28,672 nt of DNA from positions 1 to 28,672 of the forward strand of contig JAFQKO010000072.1 in assembly GCA_017396865.1 (NCBI GenBank), in the 5' to 3' direction. The stretch is from Clostridia bacterium. GTDB taxonomy: Bacteria > Bacillota_A > Clostridia > Oscillospirales > QAKW01. The position numbers and the translations under genes are program-made. Positions within the stretch are counted from its first letter, which is position 1; each line of letters starts with the position of its first letter. Below, one piece after another: positions 7,414 to 13,762 of this stretch. The notes beneath the pieces were generated by a model. The model did no database searches and had not been told where the DNA came from. It saw only the letters and a list, made by a program, of their open reading frames with translations.

Positions 7414-8424
7414 TTATACCTCCACGATTTTTCCGCCGTTTTCGGCGCTTTCTACTAATTTCTTGACCAGGTCGACCGTCTTTGCGGCGCTCTCGAGTGT
7501 ATTGCGGGTATTTTCAACCTCACCTAAAATGGTGCGGGCGAAATAAAGGCTTTCCTCGGCCATATGGCTGGTGGTTGCCTCGATCTTCACCTCATAGGGC
7601 TCGCCCTCATCGGGATAAACGACAGTGGTGCCCTTATGCCCCACCTCAATGGTGCCCTTTTCCAGATTGATGCGGCAGCTTGCGCGGAACTTGGTGCTGT
7701 TTGCTTGACCCCAGTCGGCAATGGCGCTGACTAAAATATCATCGTAGTGGAAACGGCTGTGGATGGTGGTGAACTTGGTGCGGGCATCGTTGGCAACCGC
7801 GGTCACCGCCTTAGGCTCGCCGAACAGGAAGCGGATCATATCCACGTCGTGGATATGCAGATCCATGCCAACGCCGCCGCAACGGTCATAGTCGTGGAAC
7901 CAGCCGTCGAAGCCCCAGCGCGGCATCGAGCTTAACCGCTCAAAATAGGCGCTTTCCACCTTGCCGTATTTGCCGCTGTCGATCAGCTCCTTCAATGCAA
8001 GGTACAAATGATCGAACCGCAGGCACATGCCGATCATCAGCTTTTTGCCGCTTTCCTCGGCGGTCTTGATCATCTGCTCGCATTCGGCAGCGTTCAGCCC
8101 CATCGGCTTTTCGCACTGCACGTGATAGCCGCGGCGCAGCAGCTTGCAGGCATATTCACAATGAAGGTAGGTAGGCAGGCAGATATCAATGATATCCAGT
8201 TCCTCCTTTTCCAGCATCTCCTCCAGATCGGTATAAGTACGGTATTCCTTCTTGGATTCGCTTTCGGCGCCCTGATTGATGGCCACCAGATTGGTAAACT
8301 GCTCGGGATCAATATCGCAAAGCGCCACCAGCTCGACCGGTGCGTTCTGCTCGGCGAGCTGCTCATAGCCCTTTCGATGGGAGCGGGCAATGCCGCCGTA
8401 ACCTAAAATTGCAACCTTTAACAT
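7414..8424 (-). CDS. Gfo/Idh/MocA-family NAD(P)-dependent sugar dehydrogenase
   Basis: A 336-residue cytoplasmic oxidoreductase. The N-terminal Rossmann fold starts with VAILGYGGIARSH (dinucleotide-binding GxGxxA). The family signature CEKPMG carries the catalytic-site Lys106, and GGVGMDLHIHDVDMIRF (about 183-198) supplies the conserved His/Asp of the C-terminal alpha/beta domain. The length is typical. The start is ATG 8424 behind AAGGAGG. It is the first gene of the operon with the TIM-barrel isomerase and is divergent from an AraC regulator at 8534-9370. The intergenic region carries direct repeats next to a poor -35, which suggests activation by that regulator. Substrate candidates are inositols, glucosides and other hexose derivatives; nothing in the sequence discriminates between them. 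Confidence 0.92.
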   Translation of the reverse strand: MLKVAILGYGGIARSHRKGYEQLAEQNAPVELVALCDIDPEQFTNLVAINQGAESESKKEYRTYTDLEEMLEKEELDIIDICLPTYLHCEYACKLLRRGYHVQCEKPMGLNAAECEQMIKTAEESGKKLMIGMCLRFDHLYLALKELIDSGKYGKVESAYFERLSSMPRWGFDGWFHDYDRCGGVGMDLHIHDVDMIRFLFGEPKAVTAVANDARTKFTTIHSRFHYDDILVSAIADWGQANSTKFRASCRINLEKGTIEVGHKGTTVVYPDEGEPYEVKIEATTSHMAEESLYFARTILGEVENTRNTLESAAKTVDLVKKLVESAENGGKIVEV

Positions 8425-8456
8425 CGCAATTTCCTCCTTGCTTTTTTCTTAAGTCC

Positions 8457-8519
8457 ATGATACAATACTACCTGATAAAATAAAATGTATTTTTGTTCGC
8501 GTTCATTATATTTTTGTTC
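8457..8519 (-). promoter_or_regulatory. AraC-type operator (two 11-bp direct repeats, 21 bp apart) and weak promoter of the dehydrogenase operon
   Basis: TATTTTTGTTC occurs at 8488-8498 and again at 8509-8519, a 21-bp period (two helical turns) typical of tandem AraC half-sites. On the minus strand they abut a weak -35 TTTTAT (8485-8480) that is 17 bp from TATCAT (8462-8457). On the plus strand the second copy ends 1 nt before the AGAGG ribosome site of the AraC gene, so binding could activate the enzymes and repress the regulator. Confidence 0.65.
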
Positions 8520-8533
8520 AGAGGTATAAAAGT

Positions 8534-9370
8534 ATGGCCTATCGTCACCACCGCTCCGCTCCCCTCTTTCGGGTGCAGGATCTGGTTACTATCCATTACT
8601 ATGAGATCGATGCGGATTATCGCTTCGAGGGGGAATCCCACCCCTTTTGGGAGATCGTTTACGTCAACGACGGCGCGATCCATGCCCGCAACGGCGATGC
8701 CGATTGGAACGCATCGGCGGGCGAGCTTTTATTTCATGCGCCCGATACCTTCCATCTTGCCGAGGGCAACGGAACCGATCAAGGGCATATCTTTATCATT
8801 TCCTTTTCCTGCCGCTCGGCGGCAATGGAGCAATTTCGCGACCTCAAGCTGCGGCTGCCCTCCAACCTCAAAAACCTCATCTCGGGCATCATGCTGGAGG
8901 CCAACAATTTTTACGATATGGAGATCGACGGCCTCTATCCCCTGCCGAATGCGCCGCAGGGCGGCGATCAGATGATCCGCCTTTATCTGGAGCAGCTTTT
9001 GATCCAGCTTTACCGCAGCCGCACCGCCCATACCGTTGCGCCCAAGCCGCAGGATCTGCTCAGCGAGATGATCCTCTATCTCAACAGCCGCGTTTACGAC
9101 ACCCTCTCCCTGCCGGAGCTTTGCGCCCACCTGCACTACGGAAAAACCTTCCTTTCCGGCCATTTCAAAGCAGAAACAGGCAAAAGCATCATGCAGTATT
9201 ATCGCAGCCTGAAGATCAACGAGGCCAAGCGGCTGCTGCATGAGCAGGCGCTGACCGTTTCGGAGATTTCCGATCTGCTTTGCTTTGATACCCCGCAGTA
9301 TTTTTCGCGGGTGTTTAAGGCCGAGATCGGGGAAACGCCGGGCGAATACCGATCCGGCACAATGCATTAA
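8534..9370 (+). CDS. AraC-family transcriptional regulator
   Basis: A 278-residue regulator. Residues 20-100 look like the cupin-type effector-binding domain (YYEIDADYRFEGESHPFWEIVYV, GELLFHAPDTFHLAEG). Residues about 178-275 form the AraC double helix-turn-helix, with SLPELCAHLHYGKTFLSGHFK as the first helix pair and VSEISDLLCFDTPQYFSRVFK, GETPGEYR as the second and signature. It is encoded divergently from the Gfo/Idh-isomerase operon, the usual local-activator arrangement. Start ATG 8534 follows AGAGG; an upstream in-frame start is not needed because the cupin begins promptly. A terminator follows directly at 9371-9398. The ligand is probably the sugar handled by the divergent operon (inference). 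Confidence 0.92.
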   Translation: MAYRHHRSAPLFRVQDLVTIHYYEIDADYRFEGESHPFWEIVYVNDGAIHARNGDADWNASAGELLFHAPDTFHLAEGNGTDQGHIFIISFSCRSAAMEQFRDLKLRLPSNLKNLISGIMLEANNFYDMEIDGLYPLPNAPQGGDQMIRLYLEQLLIQLYRSRTAHTVAPKPQDLLSEMILYLNSRVYDTLSLPELCAHLHYGKTFLSGHFKAETGKSIMQYYRSLKINEAKRLLHEQALTVSEISDLLCFDTPQYFSRVFKAEIGETPGEYRSGTMH

Positions 9371-9398
9371 AAAAAGCGGTTCGCAAGAACCGCTTTTT
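9371..9398. terminator. Bidirectional intrinsic terminator
   Basis: A perfect 12-bp stem AAAAAGCGGTTC/GAACCGCTTTTT with GCAA tetraloop lies between convergent genes (AraC ending 9370, zinc-ribbon gene ending 9407) and gives a T-run on both strands. Confidence 0.95.
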
Positions 9399-9406
9399 TA
9401 ATTGAT

Positions 9407-10246
9407 TCAGATCGGGAACCCTACCTTGAGCGACCCGTTACTTTCATACATACGAACGAGATACCAGGCACCGTCGATCTTCAAAGCAATCATCTCTTCC
9501 TCATCGGTTTTTTCGCCCTTTGAGCCTTCGATCGTAAGATCAACCTCAAGCTCATAGCCTTCCGTTACCGATTCTGCGGGAATATAAAAGGTTTTCTCCA
9601 AGTATTCGGCAGCTCTTTCCAGCTTTGGCTCGCTGAGCTCTTTTTCTTCCGTCAAGTCATAAGAAACCGTATACTCCTCGCCGTATTCTTCTTCAAGATT
9701 AATACGCTGTCTTTCAAACCGATCTTCAACCTGATAGAGATACTCAGCCTTTGAGGTGTTTTCATAATCCTCTATATAGTCCCAACACTCGGGAGGAAGC
9801 ATATCCTCAACCTGATCATAATTTCCCTCATAAAGGGCAAGCGCCTTATCCAAGGCCGAGGAATAGCTGCCGCCTCCTCCGCCGAGGAAAACGATCAATA
9901 AAACGGCAGCAACCGCAACAACCAACAAAGCGGCGATGATGCCGATGATCAGCTTGTTATTGCTCCGAGGCGCGGGCGCTGCATAAGCGCCGGGTGCCGC
10001 ATAGGCGGGTGCGCCGTAGGCAGGGGCCTGCGGTGCAGTATAGGCAGGGGCCTGCGGTGCAGTATAAACCGGCACTTCGGGCGCAGGCGGCACATTATAA
10101 GTGGGTACTTCAGGAGCGGGGATGGTATAGCCGGGTGCTTGGGGTGCGGGGGCGGCCGCAGGCAGTTCGCTCTTGGTGCCGCAGCTCGGGCAGAAAACAG
10201 CAGCGTCATCTAACTGCTTGCCGCAGTTTTGGCAAAATTTACTCAT
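9407..10246 (-). CDS. Zinc-ribbon, Pro-rich linker, single-span membrane protein (paralogue of 10343-11227)
   Basis: A 279-residue protein without a signal peptide. Residues 5-23 are a zinc ribbon (CQNCG...FCPSCG, two CxxC knuckles). Residues 28-95 are a low-complexity Pro/Ala/Tyr linker (units like APQAPAYT and PEVPTY). Residues about 98-121 form one hydrophobic span flanked by RSNNK and GGGG. Residues 125-279 form an acidic ectodomain (alternating helix and strand, IDGAWYLVRMYE near the end). The predicted topology is zinc ribbon inside, C-terminal domain outside. It shares promoter, RBS, first 23 residues and plan with the next upstream gene, so the two are tandem duplicates with diverged ectodomains. 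The family resembles widespread Firmicutes zinc-ribbon membrane proteins of unknown function. Start ATG 10246 follows AGGAGGG. Confidence 0.85.
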   Translation of the reverse strand: MSKFCQNCGKQLDDAAVFCPSCGTKSELPAAAPAPQAPGYTIPAPEVPTYNVPPAPEVPVYTAPQAPAYTAPQAPAYGAPAYAAPGAYAAPAPRSNNKLIIGIIAALLVVAVAAVLLIVFLGGGGGSYSSALDKALALYEGNYDQVEDMLPPECWDYIEDYENTSKAEYLYQVEDRFERQRINLEEEYGEEYTVSYDLTEEKELSEPKLERAAEYLEKTFYIPAESVTEGYELEVDLTIEGSKGEKTDEEEMIALKIDGAWYLVRMYESNGSLKVGFPI

Positions 10247-10276
10247 GGGAAATCCCTCCTGTGCCTTATTAATTGA

Positions 10277-10305
10277 AGCATATCACAAATGTTGCATTTT
10301 GTCAA
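10277..10305 (-). promoter_or_regulatory. Promoter of the 9407-10246 gene
   Basis: Minus-strand TTGACA (10305-10300) and TATGCT (10282-10277) are spaced 17 bp. The same -35, spacing and unusual -10 precede the paralogue at 11258-11286. Confidence 0.8.
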
Positions 10306-10308
10306 CAA

Positions 10309-10338
10309 AAAACAGCGGTCCTTGCGGACCGCTGTTTT
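10309..10338. terminator. Intrinsic terminator after the 10343-11227 gene
   Basis: A 13-bp stem AAAACAGCGGTCC/GGACCGCTGTTTT with loop TTGC starts 4 nt past the stop codon of the minus-strand gene and is immediately followed by the next gene's promoter. Confidence 0.92.
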
Positions 10339-10342
10339 AAAA

Positions 10343-11227
10343 TCAATCTTCTACTCTGTATACACAGCTTTGAGCCGCGTCGAAGCTCACACTATAAGAA
10401 CCGTCATCCTCATAATAAGAGAATACATAGAAATCACCGTCGATTTCAACTACCGAGTAAGTTTGGGTATCAGAGTCTTCATACCCATTCCAGCTTGCTG
10501 TGTACTCACCCTTAACATCGTATACAGCACTTACATTCGACGCCTTGATGTCGTATTCTGCTTCCAACGCCTCAGCAATGCCCTCTACCTCATCGGAATC
10601 CAATTCTTCGCATTCTTCTTCCGAGAACGAGACAGAAACGGAAATTTCCGACACACTATCGCCATAACGCTCGTCGCATCTTTCGATAATCTCGTCCACA
10701 GACATATCGTATTCATCTTCAACCCATGCCCAGTACTCTTCCGGAGCCAGATCGGCGATCGCATCAAAATCACCCAAATCAACATCAATGCTCGTATCGA
10801 TCGCACCCAAATAACCGCCGCGACCGCCACCAAAGAGAAGGATCACCAGAACAACGATCACTGCAATGGCTGCAACGGCAGCGATAATGCCGATCATCAG
10901 CTTCTTATTGTCCTTGGGTGCGGGAGCCGCATAACCTTCGGGCGCAGCATAAGCGGGAGCGCCGTAGACAGGTGCCTGGGGTGCAGTGTATGCAGGAGCC
11001 TCGGGTGCTCCGTAAGCGGGTGCCTGGGGTGCAGTGTATGCAGGAGCCTCGGGTGCACCGTAAGCAGGAGCCTGGGGCGCAGTGTATGCAGGAGCCTGGG
11101 GCGCAGTGTATGCAGGAGCCTCGGGTGCGGGTGCTGCTGCAGGCAGCTCATCCTTGGCACCGCAGTTCGGGCAGAAAACGGCATTATCATCTAACTGATT
11201 GCCGCAGTTTTGGCAAAATTTACTCAT
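10343..11227 (-). CDS. Zinc-ribbon, Pro-rich repeat, single-span membrane protein (paralogue of 9407-10246)
   Basis: A 294-residue protein built like its neighbour: zinc ribbon at 5-23 (CQNCG...FCPNCG), a longer repeat linker at about 34-106 made of APAYTAPQ, APAYGAPE and related 8-residue units, a hydrophobic span at about 110-132 (KLMIGIIAAVAAIAVIVVL), then a strongly acidic ectodomain (140-294) rich in Asp/Glu/Ser and ending in Tyr-rich strands. The ectodomain matches the neighbour only loosely in its spacing (YWAWVEDEY against CWDYIEDYE), so selection on that part is relaxed or diversifying. Start ATG 11227 follows AGGAGG. It is monocistronic, with its own promoter and terminator. The function is not recognised; a surface sensor or envelope-associated role is only a guess from topology. 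Confidence 0.86.
   Translation of the reverse strand: MSKFCQNCGNQLDDNAVFCPNCGAKDELPAAAPAPEAPAYTAPQAPAYTAPQAPAYGAPEAPAYTAPQAPAYGAPEAPAYTAPQAPVYGAPAYAAPEGYAAPAPKDNKKLMIGIIAAVAAIAVIVVLVILLFGGGRGGYLGAIDTSIDVDLGDFDAIADLAPEEYWAWVEDEYDMSVDEIIERCDERYGDSVSEISVSVSFSEEECEELDSDEVEGIAEALEAEYDIKASNVSAVYDVKGEYTASWNGYEDSDTQTYSVVEIDGDFYVFSYYEDDGSYSVSFDAAQSCVYRVED
10912..11125 (-). repeat. Coding Pro/Ala/Tyr tandem repeat
   Basis: About eight 24-nt units encode APAYTAPQ or APAYGAPE. They are in frame within the zinc-ribbon membrane protein and form its linker. The neighbouring paralogue has fewer units, consistent with repeat-number drift. Confidence 0.85.
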
Positions 11228-11257
11228 GGGAAAACCTCCTAAATTTCATTATATAGA

Positions 11258-11286
11258 AGCATAGCACATTCAAAACGTTTTGTCAA
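11258..11286 (-). promoter_or_regulatory. Promoter of the 10343-11227 gene
   Basis: Minus-strand TTGACA (11286-11281), 17 bp, TATGCT (11263-11258). It is the twin of the promoter at 10277-10305. Confidence 0.8.
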
Positions 11287-11317
11287 TCAATTCCCCTCCC
11301 GAATATCGACTCGGGGG

Positions 11318-11346
11318 TTGACAATCGCCCCGTTTTCATTTAAAAT
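11318..11346 (+). promoter_or_regulatory. Strong forward promoter upstream of a non-coding leader and tRNA-Leu
   Basis: TTGACA (11318-11323), 17 bp, TAAAAT (11341-11346). Transcription would run through 11353-11516, which has no convincing gene, into the tRNA. A small inverted repeat CCCGA/TCGGG (11297-11314) sits between this promoter and the opposing one at 11258-11286. Confidence 0.6.
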
Positions 11347-11469
11347 ATACACCGACCCAATGATGCAGCAGCTGCCGCAACACGAGAAATACCGAGCGAG
11401 CCTCCGCTCGCGACGGATTTGTCGATGTTGCAAAGGTCTTGCTGATCAAGGCTTTTTCTGCGCAGAATT

Positions 11470-11497
11470 TTGCAAGCACGGGCAGAAACCCTATAAT
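11470..11497 (+). promoter_or_regulatory. tRNA-Leu promoter
   Basis: TTGCAA (11470-11475), 16 bp, TATAAT (11492-11497), placed about 20 nt before the tRNA 5' end. Confidence 0.65.
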
Positions 11498-11516
11498 TAA
11501 ATAAGTTAAATAATAT

Positions 11517-11599
11517 GCGGGCGTGGTGGAATGGCAGACACGATAGATTTAGGATCTATTGCCTCAAGCGTGCAGGTTCAAGTCCTGTCGCCCGCACCA
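11517..11599 (+). tRNA. tRNA-Leu (anticodon TAG)
   Basis: An 83-nt class II tRNA with encoded CCA. The acceptor stem GCGGGCG pairs with CGCCCGC (11589-11595), discriminator A, then CCA 11597-11599. The anticodon stem ATAGA/TCTAT encloses the loop TTTAGGA with anticodon TAG at 11550-11552, reading CUN leucine codons. The T arm is GCAGG-TTCAAGT-CCTGT, and a short variable arm stem is present as expected for leucine. A strong terminator follows at once. The 3' 25 nt are repeated exactly 145 bp downstream. Confidence 0.97.
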
Positions 11600-11635
11600 A
11601 AACAAAAGGATACCCTTGCGGTATCCTTTTGTTTT
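11600..11635 (+). terminator. Terminator of tRNA-Leu
   Basis: A perfect long stem ACAAAAGGATACC/GGTATCCTTTTGT, with further A/T pairs outside it, and loop CTTGC begins right after the tRNA CCA end. Confidence 0.93.
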
Positions 11636-11720
11636 CGTTTGGGGGATGTGCTCTTGTATCTGCCCGCCATCGGCGGGAGCAGCGCCGGAAGCGCCTGCGC
11701 TTCCAAGTCCTCTTGGGGGA

Positions 11721-11745
11721 GTTCAAGTCCTGTCGCCCGCACCAA
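11721..11745 (+). repeat. Exact 25-bp copy of the tRNA-Leu 3' end (remnant or att-like direct repeat)
   Basis: These 25 bp are identical to 11576-11600, covering the T-loop, 3' acceptor strand and CCA. No matching 5' tRNA half lies before it; the 85 bp between (11636-11720) contain stacked small hairpins, for example GGAAGCG/CGCTTCC. It has its own terminator downstream. It may be an integration-site scar or the relic of a second tRNA-Leu. Confidence 0.8.
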
Positions 11746-11747
11746 TC

Positions 11748-11773
11748 AAAATCCGCATCACGATGCGGATTTT
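11748..11773 (+). terminator. Intrinsic terminator after the tRNA 3' remnant
   Basis: Stem ATCCGCAT/ATGCGGAT (11751-11770) with flanking AAA and TTTTT. The stretch from 11774 to 11895 holds nothing recognisable. Confidence 0.8.
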
Positions 11774-11895
11774 TTCCTTATAAAAGGAACAAGAAGAAAG
11801 AGTAGACTTCCTTTCTCCTTGCAATCATTAATATTAGTGCATACTTTAGGTTTTACCTATTTTTCTGCGGTCGGTGCCTTTTTTAACAGTTTAAT

Positions 11896-11932
11896 AAAGA
11901 CCACGGTAACGCTGTTGCGTACCGTGGTCTTT
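11896..11932. terminator. Terminator of the ABC exporter operon
   Basis: A 13-bp perfect stem AAAGACCACGGTA/TACCGTGGTCTTT with an 11-nt loop lies 40 nt past the stop of the minus-strand ATPase gene; it has A/T tails both ways. Confidence 0.85.
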
Positions 11933-11972
11933 TGCTTTTGATACAAAAATGCGCAGAAATACTGCCCAAGGC

Positions 11973-12725
11973 TTATTTTTTAGGCGCGGGGGCTTTGCCC
12001 AGCATTTTATTATAGAGAGCGGCTGCTTCGTCGATGGGGCCGTCGAAGACCTTTTCGCCATCCTTCATCAGGATGCCGCGGCTGCAAAACTCTTTTGCAA
12101 CCGCCACCGAATGGGTAACGAACATCAGGGTAAGGTTGCCGTCGGCCAGCATTTCATTGATCCGCGCAACGCACTTGCGCTTGAAGGATTCATCACCAAC
12201 GCTCAGCGCTTCGTCCACGATCAGGATATCCGGCTGAATATTCACGTTGATGGAAAAGCCCAGCCGCGCCTTCATACCGCTGGAATAGGTACGCACCGGC
12301 TGATCGATATAATCGCCAAGCTCCGCAAAATCAACGATTGCAGGCTCCAGCTCGGCAATCTCCTTATCCTGCAGACCGAGAATATGACCCTTTAAATAAA
12401 TATTTTCACGGCCGGTAAACTCCGGATCGAAGCCCGCCGAAAGCTCCAGCAGTGCACCGACACGCCCATCCACCGCGATCTCACCGGAGCTGGGGAATGC
12501 AACCTCGGTGACCATCTTCAGGATGGTGGACTTACCGGCACCGTTTCTGCCGAAGAACGCCACCGACTCTCCCTGCTTGATCTCAAAGGAAAGATCCTTC
12601 ACCGCAAACTTTTTCTTGCAGTTGCGATGGCGAAACAGCGCACCGATCAGGCGATGCTTGCTGTTTTTATAAAGGTAATAAATCTTATTAACGTTGGAAA
12701 ACCGAATTACTGTTTTTTTCTCCAT
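11973..12725 (-). CDS. ABC-2 exporter ATP-binding protein (TagH/Wzt-like)
   Basis: An ATPase of about 250 residues. Walker A is GRNGAGKST, the ABC signature is the exporter-type YSSGMKARLGF in place of LSGGQ, and Walker B is ILIVDEALSVGD. A switch His follows (FVTHS). The N-terminal insert YLYKNSKHRLIGALF and the signature variant match polysaccharide and teichoic-acid exporters (Wzt, TagH, RfbE). It lacks the C-terminal carbohydrate-binding domain of O-antigen Wzt, so it is a TagH-short or RfbB-like form. Start chosen at ATG 12725, preceded by GAGGTG at 5 nt; GTG 12743, overlapping the permease stop, is an alternative. It pairs with the permease encoded just upstream. No glycosyltransferases flank it, so the exported glycan is unknown. 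Confidence 0.9.
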   Translation of the reverse strand: MEKKTVIRFSNVNKIYYLYKNSKHRLIGALFRHRNCKKKFAVKDLSFEIKQGESVAFFGRNGAGKSTILKMVTEVAFPSSGEIAVDGRVGALLELSAGFDPEFTGRENIYLKGHILGLQDKEIAELEPAIVDFAELGDYIDQPVRTYSSGMKARLGFSINVNIQPDILIVDEALSVGDESFKRKCVARINEMLADGNLTLMFVTHSVAVAKEFCSRGILMKDGEKVFDGPIDEAAALYNKMLGKAPAPKK

Positions 12726-12739
12726 CTTTACACCTCGCA

Positions 12740-13552
12740 TCACAGAACGTCGGGAATCTCTTTTCTGAGCCGCTTATAGGCCCAAAGGGAAAGCAGCCAG
12801 AAGAGCAGAAGCCAGCAGAGGAAGCAAAGGCAACGCAGGGGATTTTCAAAGAACCAACGGTGATTCACAAAGCTGTTTCTAAAGCCTGTGATCAGGAAGG
12901 TGATGGGGTTTGCCGCCAGGAAATAGCGCACCCAGGTTGCATTGGAGACCGAATCGGCATCCCAAAGAATGCCCGAGAGCCAGAACAGCGGGGTAACAAA
13001 CGCCTTGACCAGATTGAGAAAATCCTTGCTGATCGCCGAAAAGAGCGCCGAAAATTGCGCCCAAAGGGTAAAGAACAGGAAGGAAAGCACAATATACAGC
13101 GGAAGCTGCAGATAATAGATATTCGGCGGGAAGCCCATGATCCAATAAATCACCACCAGCACCGCCACCAAAATCACGTTGATCATCATTTTGGAAAGGC
13201 TGAAGAAGGTGGAGATCACCGAAACGGGAAACTTCATCTTGGTAACCAAATAGGTATAGCGGCGAATACAGTCGGTGCCCAGCGTAAGCATATCCGCCAT
13301 ATAGAACCAGGGCACGATACCGCAGGCCAGCCAGAGGAAGAAGGGCACGCCGTTAACAGGTCTGCCGCTTCGCAGGCCGATCTCAAAGGCGAACCAATAG
13401 GTAAAGAGGGTCATACACGGCTTGATGACCGCCCAGCTCCAGCCCAGCGCCGCACCGCGATAGGTTTTCACCAAATCCGCTTTGGCCAGCTTAAATATCT
13501 GATGTACGTTTTGAGAATGATCACGAAGGATCTCTTTTAATACTTGGATCAT
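12740..13552 (-). CDS. ABC-2 type permease (TagG/Wzm-like)
   Basis: A 270-residue membrane protein with six predicted hydrophobic segments (around 32-55, 65-88, 110-135, 142-168, 175-195, 235-255). The N-terminal LAKADLVKTYRGAALGWSWAVIKP is the amphipathic start plus the conserved G-x-x-W/P segment of ABC-2 polysaccharide exporters. ANPITFLITGFRN near 215-230 is another family hallmark. It works with the ATPase encoded immediately downstream to export a lipid-linked glycan or teichoic acid across the cytoplasmic membrane. Start ATG 13552 follows GGAAGTG. It has its own promoter at 13594-13622. Confidence 0.9.
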   Translation of the reverse strand: MIQVLKEILRDHSQNVHQIFKLAKADLVKTYRGAALGWSWAVIKPCMTLFTYWFAFEIGLRSGRPVNGVPFFLWLACGIVPWFYMADMLTLGTDCIRRYTYLVTKMKFPVSVISTFFSLSKMMINVILVAVLVVIYWIMGFPPNIYYLQLPLYIVLSFLFFTLWAQFSALFSAISKDFLNLVKAFVTPLFWLSGILWDADSVSNATWVRYFLAANPITFLITGFRNSFVNHRWFFENPLRCLCFLCWLLLFWLLSLWAYKRLRKEIPDVL

Positions 13553-13593
13553 AAATTCACTTCCGAAAAAGATTTTTTTACATAGATAGTGTT

Positions 13594-13622
13594 AGTATAC
13601 CAAAAACAAATGAAAAAGTCAA
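13594..13622 (-). promoter_or_regulatory. Promoter of the ABC exporter operon
   Basis: Minus-strand TTGACT (13622-13617), 17 bp, TATACT (13599-13594), about 40 nt before the permease start. Confidence 0.75.
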
Positions 13623-13701
13623 GAAAACCCATTTAGACGCCGATCAACAAAAACCATATGCTCCTGCCGCCAAAACACCTTCGACAATTTTTGCAAAAAG
13701 G

Positions 13702-13730
13702 TTGACAATCTCAAATAATATATTTATAAT
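13702..13730 (+). promoter_or_regulatory. Promoter of the 13763-15988 gene
   Basis: Consensus TTGACA (13702-13707), 17 bp, TATAAT (13725-13730). Transcription would begin about 26 nt before the start codon, leaving a short leader with AAAGGAG. Confidence 0.88.
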
Positions 13731-13762
13731 TGAAGCAACTATACAGTAAAGGAGACAAAACC

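Noticed and set aside
11360..11500. 46-codon Cys-rich small ORF before tRNA-Leu
   Set aside because: It has no ribosome site before its ATG codons and overlaps the tRNA promoter; amino-acid pattern alone is not enough to call a gene.
11662..11743. Second functional tRNA-Leu
   Set aside because: Only the 3' 25 nt match; the D arm, anticodon arm and acceptor pairing cannot be formed properly.
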